Source: Welwitschia mirabilis
Taxonomy: Eukaryota; Gnetophyta; Gnetopsida; Welwitschiales
Assembly: GCA_051453625.1 (NCBI GenBank)
Contig: JBOZIK010000001.1
Location: 232,853,978-232,917,977, forward strand
Length of the DNA: 64,000 bases
Reading direction: 5' to 3'
Shown here: positions 11,431-22,593 of the stretch, one piece after another
How the letters are laid out: every line of letters starts with the position of its first letter
How positions within the stretch are numbered: the stretch's first letter is position 1
Program-made: the position numbers and the translations under genes
The notes under the pieces: model-generated
Database searches by the model: none
What the model was told of the DNA's origin: nothing
Seen by the model: only the letters and a program-made list of their open reading frames with translations

Positions 11431-12095
11431 TTATGATGTTTTCATGGTAATAAGATAAGTCACAAGCTTATCATACCAAGGAGGAGAATGGGCAGAAGAT
11501 ATAACAAAAAGTTGCTCATTCAAAAAAGAACCATTAATTATAATATCATCAAGAGAGAAAGAAAGACATGATAAATAATCTGCTATATTATTATGCTTTT
11601 CTACTTTATCAATGATGGTCAAATTAAATTCTTATATGAGGAGGATCCATCTAATAAGTCTCACACTAAAATATTTCTTATTCATGAGGTATTTAGTCAT
11701 TACATGGTTGGTATGAACATTTGTATGCAAGCCTAAAAGACAATATTTAAGTGTATCAATGCAAAAGATAATCACTAATATTTCTTTTTGTATAATAATA
11801 TAATTTATTTGAGCTTTAAATAAAGTTTTTCTATGATGAGATATAACCTTAAAATGATTTTCATAGTTTTATCTAAGCATCCCATGCACGATAATGTTAT
11901 TAGCATAACACATTAACTCAAAATCTTTATTCAAAATGAGTTTTGTTACAATAGGTGTGAAAGATATTTTATCTTTAAGTATGCTAAAAGTAAGCTGACA
12001 AAATCATTCTAATCAAATTTAGTTTCTTTTTAAACTAATGAGTAAAGGGGTTTAGAAATTTTAGCATAATCTTGAATGAAACAATGATAAAAATC
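11431..12095 (-). pseudogene. RNase H and linker remnant, copy B
   Basis: RNase H would degrade the RNA strand of the replication hybrid. The block 11622-11431 is open and reads VEKHNNIADYLSCLSFS, then INGSFLNEQLFVISS and PPWYDKLVTYL. This is the conserved segment joining RNase H to integrase in Athila and Tat elements. To its right, 11650-12095 aligns with the RNase H region of copy A but is more broken. The apparent start at 11622 is internal. Confidence 0.8.
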
Positions 12096-12113
12096 ACAAT
12101 GACCAAGGAAGAA

Positions 12114-12790
12114 TCAAACTTGTTTTATATTTCTTGAAGGGATTCGGATTTTAATGATACTAAGATTTTTAGAGTCCATCCTAATTCCTTTATTAAAAAT
12201 GTGGTAACCTAAAATAATTCCATTATCAACTAAAAAGAAAATTATCTTCCAACTTAAATTTAGGCCACTAGTAATGCATCTATCAATGACCTTCTCTAAA
12301 CGTTTTAAGATATTTTCAAATTTTTCATCATGGATTGAGAAGTCATCCATAAAAATTCCCATTAAATGCTCTAATATCTCAGGAAAAATACCTCTCATTA
12401 CACATTGAAAAGTACTAGAAGAATTGTAAGGTTCAAAAGGCATAAATCTAAAAGCAAAAGTTCTAAAAGATGAAGTAAAAGTAGTTTTAGCCTAATTATT
12501 TCTAGCAATACAAACCTAATTATAACTATTATACCCATCAAGAAAGCAACAAAAATCATGTCGTTAGATTATATCAAGTATTTGATCAAGGAAAGGTAAA
12601 ATATGATGATCTTTCTTGGTTACTTCATTTAATTTTCTAAAATTAATACACATTCTTTACTTTACATCTTTTTTAGGCATTAATATCAGAGGGTTAATAC
12701 AATCACTATCAGCTATAGCATAAATAATTCTAGCATCCATTAATTTAATGATTTTATCTTATATGACTTATTTAAGAGCTAGATTAAGTC
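12114..12790 (-). pseudogene. Reverse transcriptase remnant, copy B
   Basis: The 12443-12114 part is open for 109 codons and holds the RT core: MPFEPYNSSSTFQ, where the family usually has a glycine after MPF, then GIFMDDFSIHDEKFENIL with the catalytic aspartate pair in MDD, and GIILGYHIFNKGIRMD. The N-terminal RT part lies to the right (to about 12790) and aligns with the VVPKKDGKWG region of copy A, with stops. The methionine at 12443 is an internal conserved residue, not a start. The aspartate pair survives although the protein is truncated. Confidence 0.9.
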
Positions 12791-13199
12791 TCTATTAGGG
12801 TTGCGTAACAGGTTTTGCATTACCATTAAGTTAGATTTTATGTTGAACAATTGAGGTAGGAATGGTTGTTAAATTTTTGTGGGACTAAGAAAATGCATTT
12901 AGCTTAGATTGCAAAACTAATATTAAGCTCAATTCTTATTGAGGGAAAAGATATATTTTGATCATCATAGAAAAAATATTTTTATTCACTAGGTAAAGGT
13001 TTTAGATTCAGATTCAGATTTAAATTTTTATTTTTATTAAATTTTCATAAAAATTCACTATCATCTCAGACTGTCATCTGGACTGTAATAGTGAATGACC
13101 ATAGTCAAAAAAAAAAAAAATTAGTTTTTCTCAGATCTTGGACTTCTACACAATTGACAGATTTAGTTTTTTCACTCTTCTAATCAAAATAATTAGTTT

Positions 13200-13660
13200 C
13201 TAAATGGTCAAATCAAATTGGTCATCATCAAAAGCTTTCAAGTTGTCTACTTTAAGTTGATCATGAAACAAAGTTGACTTATGTAGCATTGACCTTCTTT
13301 CTTCAAGTGAACGATGTTGTAGAAATAAAATTGGTTTAATTTCTTCTTCAAAATTCAAATCATCACCTAAATATTTTTCAATATCATCAAACACACTTAT
13401 TATTAACTTCTTATTTCCTAACTAATATTCCATCATTTCTATTTTAGTATTTATAATATAGTAGGCTATAAGCCTAAATATTTCTTAACTAATGTATCTA
13501 ATAATTCTGAGATGATCCTTATAGGATTAATTCTACTTTTCAATCCTAGTTATTGATAAATGTGTAAATGCATAATGTTGACACTTTATCCTATATCAAT
13601 TAAGGCTTTCTTTATTCTTTTATTTCCTTCCAAAATAACATTAATATTTGCTACCCTTGA
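13200..13660 (-). pseudogene. Aspartic protease remnant, copy B
   Basis: Counterpart of the copy A protease. The active site reads LIDIG, stop, SVNIM: the aspartate codon (13595-13597) is kept but a stop lies two codons on. The part before it reads VANINVILEGNKRIKKA. The C-terminal linker (13394-13200) is open and reads EEEIKPILFLQHRSLEER, nearly the same as copy A. A stretch of the flap region seen in copy A is shortened here, indicating a deletion of about 150 bases. Confidence 0.82.
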
Positions 13661-13779
13661 ATCCTTAAACTTTAAACATTTTTATAAGACTAAGTTATTT
13701 ATGAATTGGTCTAGGAATACTTTACTAGGTATGGTTTGTTTCTATTTCCTCTTAATCATATCTTTTCATAGCTTAGAAT

Positions 13780-15462
13780 ATTTAGGATTCTCTTTTAAAA
13801 TTTTTTAATGTGATAAATTTATGATCACATTTTGTATTAAGTCTTTAAGATGTTCATCAAATGTAGGATTAGTATTCAATCTATCAAGTCAAGGAATAGT
13901 AGGTTTTCTACCTTTTCTTGAGAAGAATTTCTCATTTTATTATTTAAAGGAAAAGGGAAATAATGATTTTCTAAAATTTTTATATCCTTTTCTTCTCTCA
14001 TTTTTATTACTTTAAGATGCTAAAGCCTCTTGGGTAGGAGGTGTTATCTTATCTTCACTTCTTATCATAACTTTACAATCTTTCTTAACTTCATTTGAGT
14101 TTAGTAGAGGTTGTATTGCAAGTGATACTTGTGGTTGTTTTATTAAGAAGCATAGTTTGTTATAAAATACTTATAAGATTTTTAATGTTAGAATTTATTT
14201 CCTCTTAGGTATTTCTCGATTTATCACTGGAATTCCTAAGTGAATCACTTTGATTTTTTGAGTTGGATATCTTACTTAATTATTAGAGTTATTTGATTGG
14301 AAATTTACATTCTCAAATCTTTTTTGAAATGGTTGGAAATTAGGATGAGTTTCTTGAAAATTTTTAAAATTTGATTGTCTATTCATCCTAGGTTAAAAAT
14401 TGTTTTGATTTTGGTTTTGACTTTGGTTTTAATTTTGATTTTGATTTTCAAAGTTTAAAGACCTTTAATTAAAAGAACACATTTCTTCATAAATATTTTC
14501 TTTATATGTTAGTAATAAAGTATAATATTTTGTCACATGGTAGTTATCTTTGCATAAATCACAATTTGAACTACAACCACATTCTTTTATATTGCCACCT
14601 TTGAATCTAAAATAATTTGACTATATTTCTCTAAAGTTAAGGTAAAATCCTTAATAACATTAGTTAGTTCTTTTTTAGATTTTACTTCCTCCTTCTCTAA
14701 CTTAACCTCTTTAAGATCTTTAATGATTTAACCTACTATATGACTTTCTCTAGATAAGGGTTTACGCTAAGTTTGACTCACTTCAACTAACTCTTTTAAC
14801 ACACTTCAAGCATTTTATAATATAGGGTTAATTAAATTTATTTACATGAAAAATCATGAAATTTCTATTAAGTCCACTATAAAAGTAGTCTACTATTTCT
14901 TCTTGAGAAAAAGCATCTATGACGTTTGAATGTAAAGCAATGAAAAATATCTCATAGGTGGAGGTATAATCTTTATTAGGCTACTGTTAAAAGTTATTTA
15001 CTTCTTTCTTTCATTTTCTTATGATTTTTTAACTCATGAATCTCTTTATAAAAGCTTCTTGGACTTTACTCCAAGTTTTTAGACTCTTATGGGGAATAGT
15101 GCTCAACCAAAGTTTAGCTTTTTCTTTTAAGTAATCAGAAAAATTACCATATAATTTTGATCACTTATTTGTTTTTTTACCATTTTCAAAAGTAAGTACT
15201 AATTATTCAATGTCGACAATATTTATAAAGGATTTTCATTATTTTCACTATAAAAAATGGGGTAAGCATTTAAATTCCTAAGTTCAACATTATTACCAAG
15301 AGGTAAATTAAAAGGGATTTGAATTTTACATTTTTAATTAACTATAAGCTCTCTAAGGATGATATTGGCATTAGGATTTATAGGCATAATCATAAGGATT
15401 CCAATAATAATAGGCAGATTAGATGAAGCAACCTATTTTTACTTTTGCGATGAACTAGACAT
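13780..15462 (-). pseudogene. gag remnant, copy B
   Basis: Start at 15462 with the same MSSSSQK beginning as copy A, though a stop follows at once. Collinear with the copy A gag throughout. The zinc knuckle near 14530-14575 reads CDLCKDNYHVTKYY and, as in copy A, has tyrosine where the last cysteine should be. A Gln/Asn-rich repeat follows at about 14400-14455. Numerous stops and frame changes. Confidence 0.8.
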
Positions 15463-16119
15463 ATTTATAAAATGACTTTCTTTTAAACAATCTTCTAAAA
15501 AATTTTCTTTTGCGAAATCAAATTCTGAAACAACAAAAGTAGAAATTTATTCTTATGGAATTTTTGAAATTCTTTGTGTACTTGTGATGTATGTGCTCAT
15601 GTTAAATTCAAAGTTAGTCAAACCTTTTTGAAATTTTTCTTTAATGAACAGCCGCTCTCTTTGATATTCTTCTTTTTACTAGATTTTATCATCTCTGAGC
15701 ATGCTCTATTTTAATGTTTAGTGTGCATCATACCTGTGGTTATCCAAATGATATGTCTGAATGATATAATACACAAAAAACAAAAAAATAAAAAATGCGT
15801 AAAAACATAAGCACAAAATAAGAAACATTAAAAACACTGAAATAGACTATCATCCTTGTGAGTTATCTAGACGACAGAGGGGATAATAGAAAATTTCTAA
15901 TTTTTAAGAAAGTGAAAAAATCAAGGCACATCATTACCACATGTCATCTGGATGATGATGCAAATGACAAAGTGTTTATTTCAAAATGAAAAATCAAAAA
16001 CTATAAAAAGAAAACCTACACTAATGCAATTAAAAGTATAGTGCTACTAAAGGTAAATATCTAATCTAACATCCAAAAACTCACCTAATCAATGATAGTC
16101 CTCATACTCTAAGCAACCT
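15463..16119 (-). other. Leader of copy B with three palindromic modules
   Basis: Non-coding leader between primer site and gag. Modules lie at about 15726-15754, 15847-15889 and 15927-15968. The middle one has outer arms CTATCATCC and GGATAATAG around GTTATCTAGACGAC. Positions relative to the gag start match copy A. Confidence 0.7.
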
Positions 16120-16137
16120 TCTTGGGTAACGAAGCCA
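16120..16137 (-). other. Primer binding site, tRNA-Asp type (copy B)
   Basis: The plus strand reads TCTTGGGTAACGAAGCCA, 12 of 18 matches by eye to the plant tRNA-Asp 3' end TCCCCGGCAACGGCGCCA; four of the six mismatches are transitions. It lies just inside the LTR end TATAACA, as in element C. Confidence 0.7.
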
Positions 16138-16140
16138 AGA

Positions 16141-17407
16141 TGTTATAGTGTATAGTTATGCAAATGTTACACTCTTAAGAAGATCCTATCATTCACAAAT
16201 AAATATAAATTTGGCACAGCATAATGTACTAATCTAGAAGGGAGTAATCCAAATGTTGTATTCTTGTTAAAGATGCAGGTAAGAAGAGTGAGAATTAATT
16301 TCAAGCAATGAAACACAATGTATCTTTAAAGTAGAAATAAAATGCAATGTAGAAAATAACACTGCAAACACACTTATGCAAATGAATATAAATCTAAGCT
16401 AAGTACAACTTTTATCTAATTACTATATCAACCTACTACAAAGATTAATCCTATATAACCTAGATTAATTAAGAAATGCTGTCACCAAATGGAGATCAAT
16501 CTAAGCTATCAGGTACTTTGAATAGAATATAAAACTATGCAAAGTTAATCTAAAAAAGAAAAGATAATGCATCTAAACTAATAATGCTCAACCTTAACAA
16601 AGGTTACTCTCATATCTATATCACTAAAGAAGATGTCACAGAATCAAAAGAAACATAAATTATAAGGATCATATAAAAAATAAATATATGAAAGTAAAAA
16701 AGAGTTACTTGAATTAGATTCAAACCAATATCTATATTACAAAGTAGTAATAATGTAATAGAGGATACACAGCCCAACACCAAGAAAGACATCTCTTTAC
16801 AATAACAAGAATGAATCTTTGACCCTTTGATCTTCTATTATGAGAATTTCCTATGTAAATAAAAACCAAAAAGAGTTAAGGATAGAGTTTGATATTTATT
16901 AATAAAGATAAACTCATAAACAAATAATACTAACATATGTAAGAAAAAATCCTAATAACCATGAAAGAAACTAAGAGACAAATGACCAAAGTTAGGTGAG
17001 GTTTAGTGAAGCATTATTTTAGGTGTCATGTTACTAGTTGTTGAAATGGTACAGGAGATGATACCATATCATAAGAATTTTACATCAGCTATCAGATTAA
17101 TTCTAGCTAGCATCCTTCTTCGTTTAAGTGTTTTGTCATCTATATAATTGTTCAAACAATGAGGTAGATAATAGGATTTTTACAAGTATTCATGCAATTC
17201 ATTAATCTTAATGTTTGTAGGAAGTTTACTTTAGATAGGAATTATTGTAAACTACTTCAAATGCTATACACTGTAATGAAGATTGCACATTAGTGTATCT
17301 TTCATCTTAGCTCTTTATTATCATAGAAATCCAACATAAACCTATTTAATAGTCTGCAAAACCACTCAAAATACCCTATTAAATACATACAAGTTGGAAG
17401 TGCAACA
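16141..17407 (-). repeat. 5' LTR of copy B
   Basis: About 1.27 kb. In element orientation it starts TGTTGCACTTCC at 17407 and ends with TTGCATAACTATA...TATAACA beside the primer site. The outer 667 bases match 5639-6305. The U3/R part shares segments with the element C LTRs, for example the GATAGAAGATTAA and CTACTTTGTTGTAA stretches in decayed form, so the families are related. At least one related palindromic sequence lies near 17120-17175. Confidence 0.82.
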
Positions 17408-17412
17408 CATAC

Positions 17413-17817
17413 CTAAGGAGCCTTTTCATTTGTGCAAAATTATAAGATGTGTCTACATCTAAATCTTCTTTTGAATTCCTCTTATGTTATATGCATTAAA
17501 AAGACTTTATGCATTTCATGATAAAGCTATTCCTTTAACAAGTTTATGAGTTGCTAATATTGCCTTTTCCTCTATAGTGAAATTAAATAATTCTAGTTCT
17601 TTTTATATGAAAATTAGTAAAGATTCTACATCTGTTGCATTGTCGACACCTTCAAAAGTTGGAGGGATTGCCCTTTTAAATTGCATCATCATCTTTTTAA
17701 GAGTGTCATTATTTTTCTATTATTAATTTACTCATGAAGCTCAATCACTAAGTTGTTAATAGCATTTACTAATGTTTGAACTTTAGTTGGTTAGTTTACT
17801 TCTCTTTTTGGGGCCAT
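17413..17817 (-). pseudogene. gag N-terminal remnant of element D, cut by copy B
   Basis: A different Ty3/gypsy gag on the minus strand. It starts at 17817 with MAPKREVN and continues with VQTLVNAINNLVIELHE, PPTFEGVDNATDVESLL and KELELFNFTIEEKAILATHKLVKG. This is the usual capsid N-terminal pattern of chromovirus-type and related elements. It ends where the LTR of copy B begins (17407), which is evidence that B inserted into D. The rest of D should lie to the left of copy A, outside the window. Confidence 0.75.
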
Positions 17818-17920
17818 ATTGATCTACTAAAATTAAACTATAGAAATCACAAACCTAGGATTTAATGTTAAAACTTATAAAAACTTAATTTTGGTTATGC
17901 CTAATGAAATCACAACCTAG

Positions 17921-17932
17921 GCTTTGATACCA
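17921..17932 (-). other. Primer binding site, initiator-Met type (element D)
   Basis: The minus strand reads TGGTATCAAAGCCTAGG, one base from the common TGGTATCAGAGC. A second TTTTGGTAT site lies to the right near 18030, directly beside the sequence GGATGTTACA that looks like an LTR end, so a small duplication may have moved the primer site away from the LTR. Confidence 0.65.
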
Positions 17933-19440
17933 AAATTAAAATCCAAAATCTACAACTAAAACTTTAACTTATTTTAATCCCAAAATGTAAAATCAATATT
18001 TTATACCTAAATGAGATCATATGTTGATGTAATACCAAAATGTAACATCCATATTTTTTATTAAAGATAAAAAAACAAATTAATAAATATTAATATGATA
18101 TGCAAGATTAACATCCAAGCTCATGCATAGATTTAAAAACATCTTTATTTGAAANNNNNNNNNNTAACAAGCTTATAAACTATCTTAACCATCTTTATTT
18201 GAAATTTAATTGAGAGAAGTTAGGCCTCGAAATCTATGTAGCTAAAATAGCCTATTTTTTATTGTCAGTGTACCAAATGATAATAATAATGAAAAATATC
18301 TAAAAATAAATAAAATAGACTATGTTTCTAACTAGACACACCTAGGTTTTACCATAATGGATATGGATTAAGCTTAAATTTAAAATAATACTATCAAAAA
18401 GATATGTTTTAAGTCATGTTTACATAAGAAATCAAGTATTTGAAATGTTCATGATGAGTTTCATATTCATTTGTCTTATCCAATTTATCTGCAAGTGTCT
18501 AAAGATAATTATTTTAATGTTGTTTGTCTTATAATGCTTAAATTATACACACAGTTATAATGTAAACATAAAGATAAGCTGCAAATGTAGTTGCAATGAA
18601 AATGCATGTCATGTTCATCATTTCATCTTCACAAAGTAATAAAGAACCTTAAAGATCCATCATTTTCAATTGATATCATTCCTCTTTTCTTTAGAAATCT
18701 TTGTTTCTTATCTAAAATGGATAATGACTTTTTGCCAAATTTGAATTTATGCAGAGAAAGAAAATAATGACAAGGATTCAACTCTTCTTCAATGGTTTCC
18801 TAGGCATCCACTCACCATCCTTTCTCAGCATGTCACACAACCCTAAATCCTACATGAACTTATGATTGAATAATTATTTTTAGATAATTCTTTTTCAAAG
18901 TAACACTTAGAAACACTTAGTTGGTGGCAAGATAAAATTCCTTTCTCCAACCCAGCTTATTCGAGAACTGCATTATAAGAAGTTTAATTTTCATTACTAC
19001 ATTCTAATTACTTTCTAATAAGAAAAATTAATAGTAACAAATTCAACTAGAATTTTAATAATGGTGTTTTATTCTAGTGATCCATCTCTTCCTCCTCTTA
19101 GCCATTACATTAAGATATGCTTAGCTAATAGTGGTTGTTGCACTTTCATAATATTTCCCCTTGTGATAATAGCATTATTATTTTAAAATTCTATTTTTTG
19201 TATTTGCTATAGCATTTTATTAATTTATTTATTATTTACTCGTTTAACCCTTTTTGAAATCTCCATTAATATCTCTAATTTTAAGCCTTAATAAAAGGTT
19301 TAAAAAATGACCATATTCTTATTAATTTTTTAAAAATCATTCTACGATTTTAACATAAGAGTTTTCATAGATATTTTACTCTTCTTATGTAAACCATTTA
19401 ACAAAGGCTATTTATAAACATGTTACTCCTTTTACACATA
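17933..19440. other. Probable LTR and flanking debris of element D
   Basis: No coding signal. The minus-strand sequence GGATGTTACA at about 18039-18048 is typical of a gypsy LTR end, so D's 5' LTR probably starts there and runs right. Its outer end is not established; a TATTATACA sequence at 21794-21802, next to element E, is only a weak candidate. A 10-N gap lies at 18155-18164. Confidence 0.35.
18155..18164. other. Assembly gap (10 N) flanked by a repeated string
   Basis: The string CATCTTTATTTGAAA occurs directly before the gap and again 27 bases after it, suggesting an unmerged overlap or a short tandem duplication at a contig join. Confidence 0.7.
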
Positions 19441-19446
19441 TATAAT

Positions 19447-19491
<45 letters not shown>

Positions 19492-19547
19492 CATACTTAA
19501 ATTATTTTATATATATACACACACACGCACACACACACACACACACA
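19447..19547. repeat. Compound microsatellite (CT)n, (TA)n, (AC)n
   Basis: CT repeats about 19447-19465, TA repeats to 19491, a short spacer, AT repeats about 19508-19516 and AC repeats with one interruption to about 19547. Ordinary simple sequence repeats. Confidence 0.95.
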
Positions 19548-19704
19548 AATTTATAAAATATCCATTATAGATATATTTTTCCTAAATTTCAACACTCTAT
19601 ATTTAAACTATAGAATCAAAGAAATTTTATCAGATGTAAAATATGCATATAAGCAATTTGTTAAACTTCAAAATTTTCCATTAAACTATGATTCAAGAAT
19701 GGAT

Positions 19705-19935
19705 ATACATTTTGCCAAAACTTTTGAATGTTAATCAAATACAAAAGGTTTATCAATATCAAGGAGTACATATTTGTAAAAAGCATATAGAACTTATTAT
19801 ACAACAAATGACCTCAAGAGTACTAGTTTCTGATGATGTAATGTTTAATGTTTTTTTTACTTGGAGAAATCATCAGTTTATTACAAGCATAAAGAATAGA
19901 TTGCTTTGTGAAAAAACTAGAGTACCTAAAAAGAT
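19705..19935 (+). pseudogene. rpoC2: Plastid rpoC2 fragment in nuclear DNA
   Basis: About 75 codons of the plastid RNA polymerase beta'' subunit. Readable parts are [34 protein letters not shown] and FNVF; then, one frame on, GEIISLLQA. These follow the conserved order of angiosperm rpoC2. Many changes are transitions, with a frame change near 19855 and a stop after LLQA. It is isolated: no other plastid gene is recognisable on either side. A transferred plastid fragment that has decayed in the nucleus fits best. The methionine at 19688 is not the real start, since the native protein extends far upstream. Confidence 0.82.
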
Positions 19936-20160
19936 GAATTAATTTTCTAAGAAGGGCATGTTGGAGTAAGGTCCAAGGTATGTCAAGGCCATAAAAATGA
20001 TAACAACAACTAAGATATAAAAGATCTAAAAACAATTATGGAAAAATTACAATTTTTTAATCCAAACATATTGTTTCAAATAAACTAAATAATAAAATAA
20101 TTATCTCCACTTTAACATGCCCTCCTTGGTAAATTAATTTAACTTTTTAGGTACTCTAGT
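19916..20160. repeat. Inverted repeat, 54-bp arms
   Basis: Arm one (19916-19969) begins ACTAGAGTACCTAAAAAG and contains AAGGGCATGTT. Arm two (20107-20160) is its inverted, somewhat diverged copy ending CTTTTTAGGTACTCTAGT. The spacer is about 137 bases. The inner segment starts TGTTGGAGTAAGG and ends CACTTTAACA, like a small LTR with purine-rich stretches outside. It could be a foldback element or two opposed copia ends. Confidence 0.65.
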
Positions 20161-20368
20161 TATTCTGCCTATTCAATACAAATATATGAACTGAGAACCA
20201 TGAAATCTTCATAGCTTCTAGTATGATTAAAAAAGGCAAAGATAAAGGTTAAATAATTCCAAATCACAAGATATATAAGATAAGATTAAAATATCAAGTA
20301 AATAATTTATGGAAATGAAATGAGAATAATTAATTTTTAATAATTTTTCATATATTTTCCTTTCACCA

Positions 20369-20605
20369 CCTCATTCAGTGATTTGTAGAGCTCATTACTT
20401 CATTTAGTAATTTGTGGATGTATCAATCCCACTGCCTCATTTAATGATGTGTCAATTTCTCATACTTCACTACCTTATTCAACATTTATGGATCCACTTC
20501 CTCATTCAATGATCTATGGATCTATCAATCTCACTACCCTATTTAGTAATATATGGGTTCTCACATTCCATTTCCTCATTTGATGATCTATATAATTATC
20601 ATTTC
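20369..20605. repeat. Degenerate minisatellite, about 35-bp unit
   Basis: Roughly seven diverged units, each around CACTACCTCATTCAATGAT followed by CTATGGATC and TATCAATC. Unit lengths vary from about 27 to 38. No coding frame is kept. Confidence 0.65.
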
Positions 20606-21802
20606 CATAAAGATTTGAAGATTACATGATACCATAAGAAGATACAAGATTTCCCTTCATAGATTTTATCAAGATATATCACAAAATATTTTAATAAGAT
20701 ATTAATTTTATACAGGAATAAAATTTGAAGATGCAATCACACTTAGGTAATTGCAAGCTAGTATGGACAAGTAATACACCTTAAAATTTCACAAGATTTA
20801 TTTAGAAAGTAGTAGAAATTAGTACTTATAGATAAGTAATACATTTTAAAATTTTTCTAGAAAATAGTAGATTCATTAAGGAACAAGCATTTAATAGACA
20901 ATGAAAAGGGTGTAAGAATAAAGTACCATACAAAAATGTAGACAAATCTAGAATCTTACCAGAAATTCAATGCAAAATTTCTAATCTTCTAAAGAATTCA
21001 AACTTTAAGGATTTCAAGGCTCTAATGTTTTGAAGACTCCTAACATTTTCAAAGCTTCAAGATTTAAAATTTTCAAGATCCAATAATAGAGGATTTTTCA
21101 AATAATATGAATAAAAAGGAAAGAAAGTACTATATATAACAAGAAGATAAACGGAATATGAAGAAACACTATCTTGAAGAGGATATGAGGAGATACTTGT
21201 TTGGGAAAAATGATTATGATTTCCTAACTCCCAATCATTACTTTACCTAGTCACTATGTGTATTTAATATTTCATCATAATAATAACTATTCATGATGCT
21301 AAATGTTTATTTTACAAATAAATAATAATCATGAAAAAGATGCCTTCATCACTAATGCATATGTTACAAAATTTAAGTTCTTTGGCATTTTTCAAAATAA
21401 TCAAAACTAAGATAATTTAGTCACATGGCAATTCAATATATATAAGCTTTTAAAATTTCAAAAATAATCATTAATTCTAAATCAAATAATCCATTTAAAA
21501 GGAAATGTTAAAATTTCAAAATCATGCCACTATTTTATCATAAATAAGAAAAAAGGAATTTTAGTTATAATTATTTTTATTTAACTAATAAATATGAGGC
21601 ATTTAGCAAATAAATTCTAAGAAATAATATCAAGATACAATTTTATCACCTATACATATTTTACCACTTGTAATAAATTCTTTAGCCAGAAAGACATTAA
21701 TTTAGAATGTACTATCTATTTGTATTTATTTAAATATTTAAATACTTTTTAGGCTAAGTTTTAAAACCTTTGAAAAATTAGAATGTAATAGGGTATTATA
21801 CA
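20606..21802. other. A+T-rich spacer, nothing recognised
   Basis: No open frame of note, no coding motif and no repeat that I can pair with another part of the window. Confidence 0.4.
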
Positions 21803-21807
21803 TTAAT

Positions 21808-22535
21808 TGAGCTAGAAGCATCCTTAAAAAATAAAAATAAATAAGTGTGTTTTAATTAGAAATCTATTTATTAAGTTTTAATATGATTGTATGAAAAATA
21901 ATATCCATCATATATAATGACCATATAAGCACCAAATGTAGTAGCATAGAATAAATCTTGGTAGGTGGAATATGTTCTATTAGAAAATGATAAAAATTAT
22001 AAGGAATAAGTTATGAAGGAATCCATGCATAGTTATGGAAGAGGTTAAGATTAAAAGTATTCTTTATTAATAAGGATTTCTCTTAGAGCCCTACTAATAA
22101 AAGGGTGTGAAAAGATTAAGGGCATTCTTAAAGAATATTATTTGGAGCATAAATTAGAAGAAAGCCTTAGTAAAGGACTTAGAGAAGAAAGAACTAAGAG
22201 ATATAAGAGTTGGAGCTTGAGAGGAGCTCTTATTAAGGGACTAAAGATAATAGTTCCTAGTAAAAATCATGGCTTACTTGTATTCTTTCTTAAAGGCTAT
22301 CAAGCAGTAGAGTGGTAAATCCTAGATGAGGCTTTGGTGGCCACTATTAGGCATAGAGATTATGAAAGATTCTCTGATTTAACTCTAGCTTGTAAGTATT
22401 ATAATTATTATTTAGTAATAGAAAGTGATTTCTTTAATACTTTGTTTCTTGCATATTTATTCTATATTTTTATTCCTCTATGGAGATATAATTTCAAAAG
22501 TGTTCTTAGGTTTTCATTGTGCTAGCTTTATGTCA
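21808..22535 (+). repeat. 5' LTR of element E
   Basis: About 728 bases, TG start and CA end. It pairs with 26709-27466: shared blocks include TAGTAGCA, TTTTGGTAGGTGGAATA, the GAGGAGCTCTT stretch and TCATGGCT. The two have diverged strongly and have length differences, so the insertion is old. Confidence 0.82.
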
Positions 22536-22537
22536 TC

Positions 22538-22549
22538 TTGTATCATAGT
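22538..22549 (+). other. Primer binding site, initiator-Met type (element E)
   Basis: TTGTATCATAGT compared with the common TGGTATCAGAGC, two bases after the LTR end. Decayed but in the expected position. Confidence 0.5.
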
Positions 22550-22593
22550 AATTTTTAATTTTATATGAAATCAATGTTAAATTTAATTTTTAG

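Larger units (their letters stand above)
5639..17407 (-). mobile_element. Athila-type Ty3/gypsy copy B (near full length)
   Basis: Minus-strand LTR retrotransposon of roughly 12 kb. From right to left: 5' LTR 16141-17407, tRNA-Asp-type primer site 16120-16137, leader with three palindromic modules, gag from 15462, protease, RT, RNase H, integrase, post-pol region, polypurine tract 6306-6325 and 3' LTR 5639-6305 continuing into the gap. Length, domain order (integrase after RNase H), primer type and a long post-pol region all fit Athila. All coding domains are broken. Its right boundary interrupts the gag of element D. The left target duplication cannot be checked because copy A abuts the shared LTR. 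Confidence 0.85.

Noticed and set aside
20369-20605. CRISPR-like array
   Set aside because: Units are degenerate and contiguous, without unique spacers of constant length, and the genome is a plant's.
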